Below the pieces are notes generated by a model that did not search any database, was not told the DNA's origin, and saw only the letters and a program-made list of their open reading frames with translations. DNA of 64,000 bases from Luteibacter pinisoli (GTDB lineage Bacteria > Pseudomonadota > Gammaproteobacteria > Xanthomonadales > Rhodanobacteraceae), in assembly GCF_006385595.1 (NCBI RefSeq), contig NZ_CP041046.1, positions 2,852,001 to 2,916,000 of the forward strand. Direction: 5' to 3'. Made by a program: the position numbers and the translations under genes. Shown piece by piece: positions 57,086 through 64,000 of this stretch. Within the stretch, counting starts at the first letter, position 1; the number at the start of each line of letters is the position of its first letter.

Positions 57086-58516
57086 TTAATAGTTGACTTG
57101 CAGCTGGACGCGGACCAGCTTGCCGTCGATGCGCTTGTACGGCGCCGCACTGACATCCGTGCGACGCATGTTCGCGAACGCCACCGCCAGTTCCACGGCG
57201 CTGTTCGGCTGCCACTCGACGCCCGCCTCCAGCTCGTCCACTTCCATCTTCGGCGCATTGGTGTCGAACTTGGACGCACCGCGGTAGGTCTGCCATTTCG
57301 CGTACGGCATCATCGAGCCGTAGCCACCGTCGAATTTGTACATCAGCTGCGCATAGCCACCACGCAAGGCCTTCGTGCGGATGATGCGCCGTGCCACGTC
57401 CAGCTCCGGCCCCTTGCCCACCGTCCACTCCGCCTGGAAGCCGAACGGCTGCGGAAAGTACACCACGTGCGCGGCGATACGGCGATCCGTGGAGCCCTCT
57501 TCCGGCGCATCCACGCGTGGCGTAAAGGTCGCGCCGTTGATCGTGGCCGAGCCGGTCGTGACCACGTAGCGGCCGGTGTAGGCATCGGCGCCCACTTCCA
57601 GGTACTGCCCGTTGGCGAACTTGAAGGGATACGAGAAGTGCACCACGGTGTGCAGCTGGTCGTTGCGGTCCGGGCGATTCGCGCCCTGCCCGTTGTACAC
57701 GCCGATACCCAACATGCCGTAGTCGCCCGAGCCCTTCAGGCCCGACTTCTGCAGGTAGCTGAAGCGCTCCTTCGCCACGGAAGGCGACCAGTAGGCGAAG
57801 ACACCGAGGTCGCGTTCGTCGCGCACGCCGGAGTTCAGTGCGTCGGCACGGTCCAGGGCCACGCGGTTCTGGCTGGACTGCAGGTCTTCCCAGCCGTAGG
57901 GGATCTTCGACTGGCCCGCGCGGATGCGCCAGGTCTTTTCCTTGTCCAGCCACAGGTCCGCATAGGCGTCGCGCAGCTGGGCGAAGTTGGTGGTGCTGGA
58001 CCCACTGGGCGTGCTGGCGAGGTCCGGCTGGATGTAGATCGACATCCGGTCGGAGACATCGCCGCTGATCACCACGCGGGCGCGGCGGATGCCGAAACCC
58101 TGGTCGCGGCCGATGAAGCGGTCACCCGGCGACTTCAGGTCTTTCGCGCCGTCATCCAGGCCCTGGTTGTAGCGCATCTGCACGTAGCCACGGATGGCGA
58201 GCTTCTCGTACCAGGCCTTGGCGGACGACGAGGATGATGGCTTGGTGCTGGCGACGGTGGCCGCCGGGGGCGCGACGGAGCCCGCCGCGACCGCCGTGGG
58301 CGCTGCCACACCGGCCACGGGCGCCGTCTGGCTGGCCGCCGCCTCGTCCGAGGCCTGTACGAACTTGCCGAGCCGCTGCCGGCCCGGGCCCGGCTCCGCA
58401 AAGATCTGCCGGGTGGCCGTATCAACGTAGAGCTCGATCGCGGCCTGGGGCGCGCCCTCCGCGGCCGCGGTGCCGCACATGGTCCAGAAGGCGGCGGCCA
58501 GGGGAAGTCGTTTCAT
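57086..58516 (-). CDS. OprO/OprP-type porin
   Basis: 476 residues. Signal peptide (LPLAAAFWTMCGTAAA), a short periplasmic segment with IFAEPGPGRQRLGKFV and an Ala/Ser-rich linker (about 55-95), then a 16-strand barrel from RGYVQMRYN. GFGIRRARVVISGDVSDRMSIYIQPDLA and LRDAYADLW..K...IRAGQSKIPYGWEDLQSS are signatures of the phosphate-selective O/P family; it ends in VNY, an aromatic C-terminus. It forms an outer-membrane channel for anions, possibly phosphate or polyphosphate. Pho-box-like elements lie in its upstream region. Confidence 0.85.
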   Translation of the reverse strand: MKRLPLAAAFWTMCGTAAAEGAPQAAIELYVDTATRQIFAEPGPGRQRLGKFVQASDEAAASQTAPVAGVAAPTAVAAGSVAPPAATVASTKPSSSSSAKAWYEKLAIRGYVQMRYNQGLDDGAKDLKSPGDRFIGRDQGFGIRRARVVISGDVSDRMSIYIQPDLASTPSGSSTTNFAQLRDAYADLWLDKEKTWRIRAGQSKIPYGWEDLQSSQNRVALDRADALNSGVRDERDLGVFAYWSPSVAKERFSYLQKSGLKGSGDYGMLGIGVYNGQGANRPDRNDQLHTVVHFSYPFKFANGQYLEVGADAYTGRYVVTTGSATINGATFTPRVDAPEEGSTDRRIAAHVVYFPQPFGFQAEWTVGKGPELDVARRIIRTKALRGGYAQLMYKFDGGYGSMMPYAKWQTYRGASKFDTNAPKMEVDELEAGVEWQPNSAVELAVAFANMRRTDVSAAPYKRIDGKLVRVQLQVNY

Positions 58517-58826
58517 GGGGAGGCTGCTCCGAATGGCTTGAGAAAATACTCAAACGTCGGCGATACCGACGCTATCTGTCGGCATCGTGTGATTTCGCCG
58601 ATTGGGGCGGCACGTTAGCCAGCCCTCGTTTCACTTCCGTGACAGGCCCAGGCCCCGAAAGATTCCGAGGGTGTTACGCGCAAGTAACCCTTCCGTCATG
58701 AGGGCGTCACGGGGATAATTTGCGAAGCTCGGGCCTCGCCAGGGGATTTGGCACCGTACGTCGGTTCGTACGTTGGTGAGGCTCGGTTTCCATCCCAGTA
58801 CCCCCACCCAGGCGGAAATCATCACC
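58517..58826. promoter_or_regulatory. Divergent promoter region, porin and TonB receptor, with Pho-box-like site
   Basis: 310 bp without a gene. At 58693-58710 there is CCGTCAT-GAGG-GCGTCAC, two 7-base direct repeats 11 bp apart, matching the PhoB box pattern CTGTCAT-N4-CTGTCAT in most positions, with GATAATTT (a -10-like element) just after it toward the TonB receptor. On the minus strand CTGTCAC lies at 58645-58639, toward the porin. PhoB control is inferred from the pattern and the porin family. Confidence 0.45.
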
Positions 58827-61094
58827 ATGTCCATCGCACGCACGCGCCGCATGCCGCGTCGTCTCGCCATTGCCCTGAGCATCACCACCGTCCTCGCGGC
58901 CGGTTCGGTGTTCGCCCAGGACAGCGCGCCGACCCCGCAGCCCGCCAGCAAGGCCAAGACGGCCACGCTCGAAACCGTCACCGTGACCGCTGAAAAGCGC
59001 ACGGAAGACCTGCAGAAGGTGCCGATCTCGATGACGGTGCTCACGAGCGAAAAGCTCGAAGCCTTTGGCCAGGCGGGCGACGGCGTGCTCCAGCTCGCTT
59101 CGCGCGCACCCAGCGTCTACGCAGAAACCTCGTACGGCCGTGAGTTCCCGCGCTTCTACATCCGCGGCCTCGGCAACAGCGATTTCGACCTCAACGCATC
59201 ACAGCCGGTGTCGATGGTTTACGACGACATCGTCCAGGAAAACCCGATCCTAAAGGGCTTCCCGCTGTTCGACCTCGAGCAGGTGGAAGTGCTGCGCGGC
59301 CCGCAGGGCACCCTGTTCGGCCGTAACTCGCCCGCGGGCGTGATCAAGTTCGAATCGCGCAAGCCCACCCAGGAAACCGAAGGCTACGCGCGCGTCTCCT
59401 ATGGCTCGTACGGCACCGCCAATGCGGAAGCCGCGATCGGCGGCAAGCTGGCCAGCAACTGGTCGGGCCGCGTGTCCGCCCTCGCCCAGCACCGCGACGG
59501 CTGGATCGACAATGACTACAAGGGCAAGAAGGACGACCTGGGCGGTTACAACGACCGCGCCGTGCGCCTGCAGGCCCTGTACAAGGCCACCGACGGCTTC
59601 GATGCCCTGATCAACGTGCACGCCCGCTGGCTCGACGGCAGCGCCATGGTCAACCGCGCGGATTCGATCACCCTGGGCGGCAACCAGTTCGTGCCGGGCT
59701 TCGACCGCAATTCGGTCTCGCAGGATGGCAACAACAAGCAGCACCTGTTCACCTGGGGCAGCAACCTGCACCTGAACTGGCACTTCGGCGACCTCAACTT
59801 CACGTCCATCACGGGCCTGGAGCGCGCCACCACGTACAGCCTGGGCGATGTCGACGGCGGCTACGATGCCTCCGAGACGCCGGCCAAGCCGAGCTACACC
59901 GATCGCACCACGCCGTTCTACTCGGAGACCGCCGACGCGCTGCCGAAGGATCGCCAGATCACCCAGGAATTCCGCCTGTCGAACGACACGGCCGAACGCC
60001 TGAAGTGGCAGGTGGGCACGTACTACTTCGACGAAGACATCGCGATCACGAACTTCTCGTACGACACGCTCAACAACCACGTGCTCAACGGCTGGGTGGA
60101 CCAGAGCCAGCGCACGAAGGCGTACGCGCTGTTCGGTTCGGCCGACTACAACGTCACCGATACCTTCGACGTCCGCGCCGCCGCGCGCTGGTCGCACGAC
60201 AAGCGTGACTTCAAGGCGGAGCGCTTCCTCGGCTTCACCGGCCCGGTGGGCCCACTCACCTCGAACCCGACGGACTCCCGCTGGAGCGGCGACCTGACCG
60301 GCACCTGGCAGCTCAGCAACAACTCTAACGTCTACGGTCGCATCGCCAACGGCTTCCGCGCCCCCAGCGTGCAGGGCCGCATCAACTTCGCCAACAGCAT
60401 CTCCACGGCGAAGCCGGAGACGATCACCTCGTATGAAATCGGCTACAAGTCGACCTCGGACGACAACAAGCTGCGTTTCAACGCGGATGTGTACAAGTAC
60501 AACATGCACAACCAGCAGCTGACGGCCGTGGGCGGCGCGACCAACGTCACCCAGCTGATCAATGCGAAGAAGACGGAAGGCTACGGCGCCGAGTTCGACC
60601 TCGAGGCGTACCTCACCCCGAACTTCTACATGACCGCCGGTGGCAGCTATAACCACACCGAGCTGAAGGACAGCGACCTGGCCGTGGCCCCCTGCGGCGG
60701 TGGCTGCACGGTGATCGACCCGCTGAACGCGGGCGGCAATGCGCTGATCAACGGCAACCCGCTGCCGAACGCACCGAAGTGGATCGGCACCTGGACGGCA
60801 CGCTACGGCATCCCGTACGGCGAAAGCGGCGAGTTCTTCGTCTATACGGACTGGAACTACCGCAGCGAAGTGAACTTCTTCCTGTACGACTCGGAAGAGT
60901 TCAAGAGCAAGCCGTTCCTGGAAGGCGGCATGCGCGTTGGCTACAACTGGGACTTCGGCAAGCGTGAGGTGGCCCTGTACGGCCGCAACATCACGAACAA
61001 GAAGGTGATCACCGGCGGCATCGATTTCAACAACCGCACCGCGTTCGTGAACGACCCGCGCGTGATCGGTGTTGAGTTCCGCGCCGAGCTGTAA
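58827..61094 (+). CDS. TonB-dependent receptor
   Basis: 755 residues from the ATG at 58827. Signal peptide (RLAIALSITTVLAAGSVFAQ), TonB box ETVTVTAEKR, plug (LQKVPISMTVLTSEKLEAFG, PRFYIRGLGNSDFDL, VLRGPQGTLFGRNSPAGVIKF) and barrel; the end VIGVEFRAEL resembles the family's final strand though without the usual terminal aromatic. The plug type (YIRGLG, GTLFGRNS.aG) is that of receptors for iron complexes and diverse organics. It diverges from the OprO/P-like porin and may be part of the same phosphate or anion response. The specific ligand is unknown. Confidence 0.93.
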   Translation: MSIARTRRMPRRLAIALSITTVLAAGSVFAQDSAPTPQPASKAKTATLETVTVTAEKRTEDLQKVPISMTVLTSEKLEAFGQAGDGVLQLASRAPSVYAETSYGREFPRFYIRGLGNSDFDLNASQPVSMVYDDIVQENPILKGFPLFDLEQVEVLRGPQGTLFGRNSPAGVIKFESRKPTQETEGYARVSYGSYGTANAEAAIGGKLASNWSGRVSALAQHRDGWIDNDYKGKKDDLGGYNDRAVRLQALYKATDGFDALINVHARWLDGSAMVNRADSITLGGNQFVPGFDRNSVSQDGNNKQHLFTWGSNLHLNWHFGDLNFTSITGLERATTYSLGDVDGGYDASETPAKPSYTDRTTPFYSETADALPKDRQITQEFRLSNDTAERLKWQVGTYYFDEDIAITNFSYDTLNNHVLNGWVDQSQRTKAYALFGSADYNVTDTFDVRAAARWSHDKRDFKAERFLGFTGPVGPLTSNPTDSRWSGDLTGTWQLSNNSNVYGRIANGFRAPSVQGRINFANSISTAKPETITSYEIGYKSTSDDNKLRFNADVYKYNMHNQQLTAVGGATNVTQLINAKKTEGYGAEFDLEAYLTPNFYMTAGGSYNHTELKDSDLAVAPCGGGCTVIDPLNAGGNALINGNPLPNAPKWIGTWTARYGIPYGESGEFFVYTDWNYRSEVNFFLYDSEEFKSKPFLEGGMRVGYNWDFGKREVALYGRNITNKKVITGGIDFNNRTAFVNDPRVIGVEFRAEL

Positions 61095-61113
61095 GGCTTA
61101 GTAGTTGCTACAT

Positions 61114-61145
61114 GAAAAAGGCCGCGAGCAATCGCGGCCTTTTTT
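61114..61145 (+). terminator. Rho-independent terminator of the TonB receptor gene
   Basis: Stem AAAAAGGCCGCGA (61114-61126) / TCGCGGCCTTTTT (61131-61143), loop GCAA, with further T to 61145. The same core stem GGCCGCGA/TCGCGGCC is reused at 61873-61898. Confidence 0.92.
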
Positions 61146-61275
61146 TGTCCGGAAGATTGAGAAGAATGTGATGTGGATCAGAATGCGCCGGCAACGTGTA
61201 GGCCCGCCCTGACAGACATGAGACTCTGTCACCGGTAACGTTCGCGCCCCCATGTCGGGACACGGAGGATTATTG

Positions 61276-61932
61276 GTGAGCAAAGTTTTCAAAAGCGCCC
61301 TCGCGGCTTTATCGCTGGTTGTTGCCACTGAAGGCATGGCCAAGGGACACCTGTCCGCGTCACTTGAGCGCGCAGGCAAAGGCTCGGAGACGGCTTTGCT
61401 TCTGACTGTATCGAACGATGGCGACGCGCCAATCGCGATGCTAAAAGAGCAGGTCCCGACCGTACTTATCAACGGAAGGAACTTACCGAGCAATCTGTTT
61501 GATGTCCGCGATGCTGATTCGATTTCTGAGCGCGCGGTGAGCTACACGGGCTTCCTGATCCACCAGAAGACATTTCAGGAGGATGCGTTCACCGTGCTTG
61601 CGCCAGGTGAACGCATCCAAGTCAACTACGACCCTGCGAACGACTATCAACTTGAGGCATCCCACAGGTATCGCGTCAAGTACGTCGCTTCCGGGGCGGT
61701 GCATCCTACGGACAACCTTGGCAGGGCAAAACGATCGGCTTTGCCGATTGGCGACCAGGAGCTCGTCGAGAGCAATTCGGTCGAGCTCATGACATCGGCC
61801 AGCTTCGCACTTCCCCGCTCATTCCAGGCGCGCCTCCCATCAAGGCCAGGCTTCGATGATGAAGCGGGCAAGAAAGGCCGCGACTTATCGCGGCCTTTTT
61901 TTTATGCCGCGAATTTCACACACCCCTACTAA
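61276..61932 (+). CDS. Secreted protein like the N-terminal domain of M35 peptidases; frame runs through a terminator
   Basis: 218 residues from a GTG at 61276 with GGAGG at 61264-61268. Signal peptide (SKVFKSALAALSLVVATEGMA). The body has LLLTVSNDGDAPIAMLKEQVPT, NLFDVRDADSISERAVSYTGFLI and FTVLAPGERIQVNYDPANDYQL, the beta-sandwich layout that precedes the catalytic domain in deuterolysin-type (M35) peptidases. No HExxH catalytic part is present, so it is a stand-alone domain, perhaps an inhibitor or binding protein. The last 20 codons are encoded by a terminator hairpin and its T-run (61873-61903). A one-base shift would instead reach tandem TGA codons at 61855-61860. Confidence 0.65.
   Translation: MSKVFKSALAALSLVVATEGMAKGHLSASLERAGKGSETALLLTVSNDGDAPIAMLKEQVPTVLINGRNLPSNLFDVRDADSISERAVSYTGFLIHQKTFQEDAFTVLAPGERIQVNYDPANDYQLEASHRYRVKYVASGAVHPTDNLGRAKRSALPIGDQELVESNSVELMTSASFALPRSFQARLPSRPGFDDEAGKKGRDLSRPFFYAANFTHPY
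61873..61903 (+). terminator. Rho-independent terminator inside the 3' end of a reading frame
   Basis: AAAGGCCGCGA (61873-61883) / TCGCGGCCTTT (61888-61898), loop CTTA, T-run to 61903. The reading frame of the secreted protein continues through it to a TAA at 61930-61932, so terminated transcripts would lack the stop codon. Confidence 0.88.
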
Positions 61933-62294
61933 CGTGTGTCGCGCGCGACCGCGCTCCTGAAGATAACGAACGTCGACCGATTGGCTTTTGTCGCACGCTA
62001 GCGGGACGTGTGGACTCGGTGGCGGGCAGGCCCTTGGGGCCGACATAAGCGGAGGGCCGCCTGGCGCTTCGCGTTTCGCGACGAAGGCGCCTACGGCCCG
62101 GTCCGGAGGTCCGCGTCTGGCGGCCCCAAGGGCCTGCCCGCCACCGACCCCGGCACCCCACCAGCCCTGAAGCACCCAACTGCAACCTTTTCACAGATGC
62201 CTGCATCCGATGTGGTGCCCGGCTCGCTACCGCACTAGCGCACCCCTGAGCCCGGCATAGGCCATAAGTCATATAGAAATCCACGAGATTCTTC
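61933..62294. other. Gene-free region with a 130-bp palindromic element
   Basis: No convincing gene. 62017-62041 is a perfect 25-bp inverted repeat of 62122-62146, and between them GGGCCG/CGGCCC and GGCGCTTCG/CGAAGGCGCC also pair, so 62017-62146 can fold into one long hairpin. Size and form resemble ERIC-like or MITE-like intergenic repeats. Nothing recognised on either side of it. Confidence 0.65.
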
Positions 62295-62322
62295 TTGACG
62301 ACTCAAAATCTGGTGTTATAGT
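62295..62322 (+). promoter_or_regulatory. Sigma70 promoter of the YtrA-type operon
   Basis: TTGACG (62295-62300) and TATAGT (62317-62322), 16 bp apart, 44 bp upstream of the first gene. The -10 lies inside the left arm of the operator at 62312-62335, so a bound repressor would exclude RNA polymerase. Confidence 0.7.
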
Positions 62323-62335
62323 TCACTACAACACC
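62312..62335 (+). promoter_or_regulatory. Operator for the GntR/YtrA regulator
   Basis: GGTGTTATAG (62312-62321) and CTACAACACC (62326-62335) are inverted repeats with one mismatch and a TTCA centre. The outer GGTG and CACC are 16 bases apart, which from memory is the half-site arrangement reported for YtrA-subfamily regulators in Xanthomonas. It overlaps the -10 box of the operon encoding the regulator, so autorepression is likely. Confidence 0.75.
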
Positions 62336-62365
62336 GGTCACCCAGACCACTACTGGAGAGAGCAC

Positions 62366-62560
62366 ATGAAAACTGCCACCAACAACCTGAACCTCGCTGC
62401 CCTGGCCGCCTCCTTCGCGATCGCCGCCGCCGCCCTCGGTGTCTTCCACACCGCCTCGTACGAAGTCGCACCGCTGGCTGAGATCAACGGCACGCACGTC
62501 ACCAACCTCGCCCCGATCGTCGTCTACGCCGACGCCGACCAGAGCCTGGCCTCCCTGTAA
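62366..62560 (+). CDS. Small exported or membrane-anchored protein, first gene of YtrA-type operon
   Basis: 64 residues, GGAGAGAG upstream. N-terminal hydrophobic segment LAALAASFAIAAAALGVFHT, then EINGTHVTNLAPIVVYADAD. The motif [IV]-N-G-x-x-V-x-x-L-x-x-[IL]-x-V recurs in the next gene (VNGIRVVDLPALEVRPTDAD), so the two proteins are related. No known family. Placed first in an operon with a GntR regulator and an ABC ATPase. Confidence 0.75.
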   Translation: MKTATNNLNLAALAASFAIAAAALGVFHTASYEVAPLAEINGTHVTNLAPIVVYADADQSLASL

Positions 62561-62602
62561 CCCTGGAACTACGCAGCACGTCATCGGAGTTGGAGTCTTC
62601 CC

Positions 62603-62938
62603 ATGAAAGCGCCGAACCTTATCGCACTGACCGCCTCAATCCTGATCGCCGGCACCAGCGTGTTCGCCCTGCGCTCCTTCGATGACCGCGCTGCGCAGAT
62701 GGTCGCCGCACCGCACTTCGTCAACGGCATCCGTGTCGTCGACCTGCCGGCCCTCGAAGTGCGGCCCACCGACGCGGATGTCCGCGCGGCCGCCCTGCTG
62801 GGCAACGCCACCCTTGAATCTGCAGCTGATGCGCTGCGTCGTAGCGCGGAAGACCGCGCCGCCGCCCTCATCAGTGCACAGCTCGCCATGCCTTACTATT
62901 CGTTTGGCAATGCATTGAGCCACACGGCCAAGGAATGA
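62603..62938 (+). CDS. Second small exported or membrane-anchored protein of the operon
   Basis: 111 residues. A hydrophobic start (LIALTASILIAGTSVFAL) is followed by PHFVNGIRVVDLPALEVRPT, then an Ala-rich helix (RAAALLGNATLESAADALRR) and a tail. It shares the NGxxVxxL motif with the preceding 64-residue protein and adds the helical extension. Its stop overlaps the GntR start (ATGA at 62935-62938), indicating coupled translation. Function unknown. Confidence 0.75.
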   Translation: MKAPNLIALTASILIAGTSVFALRSFDDRAAQMVAAPHFVNGIRVVDLPALEVRPTDADVRAAALLGNATLESAADALRRSAEDRAAALISAQLAMPYYSFGNALSHTAKE

Positions 62939-63318
62939 ATTACATGTCCATCACCTGGAACGACAGCGTCCCGATTTACCGCCAGCTCCGCGAACGCGTG
63001 GTGGCGATGATCCTGGATGGCGCCTTGAGCGAAGGCGATCCGCTGCCGTCGGTTCGCCAGGTCGCGGGGGATTTTCAGATCAACCCGCTGACCGTATCCA
63101 AGGCGTACCAGGAGCTGGTCGACGAACAACTGGTTGAGAAACGGAGGGGTCTTGGCATGTTCGTGATCGATGGAGCGCGCGAAGCGCTGCTCAAAAGTGA
63201 AAGGGAGCGCTTCTTGCGCGAGGAATGGCCGGCGCTGTTTGCCCGCCTGCAGCGCATGGGCCTCGATCTCAAAACCCTGATGCGTGAAGCCCCTGGCTCC
63301 ACAGAGGACCTGTCATGA
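62935..63318 (+). CDS. GntR-family regulator, YtrA subfamily
   Basis: 127 residues; an alternative ATG lies at 62944. The N-terminal winged helix is a clear GntR type: PIYRQLRERVVAMILDGALSEGDPLPSVRQVAGDFQINPLTVSKAYQELVDEQLVEKRRGLGMFV. The short C-terminal part (about 50 residues, two helices) instead of a large effector domain defines the YtrA subfamily, which represses its own operon with an ABC transporter. The operator at 62312-62335 suits it. It overlaps both neighbours by 4 bp (ATGA). Confidence 0.92.
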   Translation: MNYMSITWNDSVPIYRQLRERVVAMILDGALSEGDPLPSVRQVAGDFQINPLTVSKAYQELVDEQLVEKRRGLGMFVIDGAREALLKSERERFLREEWPALFARLQRMGLDLKTLMREAPGSTEDLS

Positions 63319-64000
63319 CCGCGGTCGTCACTGCCAACGGCCTGACCAAGCGCTTCAAGAACCAGGTAGCGCTGGACGGCGCCACCTTCCAGATCGAATC
63401 CGGCCGCATCGTGGGCCTGATCGGCCCCAACGGGGCGGGCAAGACCACGGCGCTTAAGGCGATCCTGGGCCTGACCACCTTCGACGGCCACCTCAGCGTG
63501 CTGGGCATGGATCCGCGCAAGGAGCGCGACAAGCTGATGGAACAGGTGTGCTTCATCGCCGATGTGGCGGTGCTGCCGCGCTGGCTGAAGGTGCGCGAGG
63601 CGGTGGATTTCGTCGCCCACACCCACCCCCGCTTCGATCGGGCGAAGTGCGAGGCCTTCCTGGCCCGCACCAAGCTGCAGCCGGGGCAGAAGGTGAAGCA
63701 GCTGTCCAAGGGCATGATCGTGCAGCTGCACCTGGCGCTGGTGATGTCGATCGACGCGAAGCTGCTGGTGCTGGACGAACCGACGCTGGGCCTGGACATC
63801 CTCTACCGCAAGCAGTTCTACCAGTCCCTGCTGGAAGACTATTTCGATGAGGAGAAGACCATCATCGTCACGACCCACCAGGTCGAGGAGATCGAACACA
63901 TCCTCACCGACCTGATGTTCATCCGCGACGGCAAGATCGTGCTGGATACGGACATGGATAGCCTGGGCGAGCGCTTCTCCGAAGTGCTGGTCAATGCCGA
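63315..64000 (+). CDS. ABC transporter ATP-binding protein (3' end outside window)
   Basis: The ATG at 63315 overlaps the GntR stop (ATGA). The frame stays open to the window edge (228 codons visible). Walker A GPNGAGKTTALKAIL, Q-loop region EQVCFIADVAVLP (Ala-Asp in place of the common Gln), signature LSKGMIVQLHLAL (LSKGM variant), Walker B LLVLDEPTLGLD and H-loop VTTHQVEE. It energises a transporter whose permease should be the next gene beyond the window. In YtrA-type operons such transporters respond to cell-envelope stress or antibiotics. Confidence 0.93.
   Translation, partial: MTAVVTANGLTKRFKNQVALDGATFQIESGRIVGLIGPNGAGKTTALKAILGLTTFDGHLSVLGMDPRKERDKLMEQVCFIADVAVLPRWLKVREAVDFVAHTHPRFDRAKCEAFLARTKLQPGQKVKQLSKGMIVQLHLALVMSIDAKLLVLDEPTLGLDILYRKQFYQSLLEDYFDEEKTIIVTTHQVEEIEHILTDLMFIRDGKIVLDTDMDSLGERFSEVLVNA

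Noticed and set aside
62008..62238. Several short frames on both strands in the 62 kb gap
   Set aside because: They arise from the 130-bp palindrome, read as mirror images on both strands, with no start signals.

Overview
The window is high-GC chromosomal DNA that most resembles a gammaproteobacterium of the Xanthomonadales, probably Rhodanobacteraceae (Luteibacter/Dyella type). This rests on the protein types: a Xanthomonas/Caulobacter-type TonB receptor next to plant-glycan hydrolases, long trimeric autotransporter adhesins, an OprO/P porin, a YtrA-type GntR/ABC operon and a non-metal KdsA. No marker gene fixes the genus, so this is inference.

0-5.2 kb: the 3' end of smpB, then its partner ssrA (tmRNA) with its own promoter. 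A 1.7 kb mini-island sits in the 3' end of ssrA, bounded by a 31-bp direct repeat (one mismatch). It holds a membrane-anchored unknown, a decayed tyrosine integrase and an unknown protein with a weak nuclease-like signature. Next comes a lower-GC row of minus-strand immunity-type genes (two YezG/DUF600-like, one SUKH) without a full toxin, mixed with a duplicated fragment of a periplasmic-protein gene.

5.2-12.3 kb: a subtilisin-like secreted protease and a YadA-type adhesin, apparently co-transcribed, then a hybrid histidine kinase and a convergent OmpR-type regulator whose 3' ends overlap.

12.4-31.1 kb: glycan use. A TonB receptor and GH27 alpha-galactosidase are translationally coupled and diverge from a GH95 fucosidase; a GH35 beta-galactosidase lies at 28-31 kb. 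Together they fit removal of fucosyl and galactosyl side chains of a plant polysaccharide such as xyloglucan. Between them lie kdsA flanked by two coiled-coil/membrane proteins, a convergent Gp49-like toxin and XRE antitoxin, a quinone oxidoreductase with a LysR regulator, an alpha/beta hydrolase, a beta-carbonic-anhydrase-like protein and a GIY-YIG protein.

31-44.6 kb: LysR plus epimerase, a YjjJ/HipA-type kinase, a Fic protein with duplicated palindromic operators, a CPA1 Na+/H+ antiporter, small conserved proteins, a CocE-type hydrolase, a LytS/LytTR-type two-component pair, and an S66 (LdcA/MccF) peptidase homologue whose expected catalytic Ser is Gly.

44.7-55.2 kb: a 2592-residue modular trimeric autotransporter preceded by an AraC-type regulator, then a YegD-like Hsp70.

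55.3-64 kb: an M28 lipoprotein peptidase, an OprO/P-like porin and a TonB receptor sharing a divergent promoter region with a Pho-box-like site, an M35-prodomain-like secreted protein whose reading frame runs through a terminator, a 130-bp palindrome, and a YtrA-type operon (two small related exported proteins, GntR regulator, ABC ATPase cut by the window edge) controlled by a clear operator.
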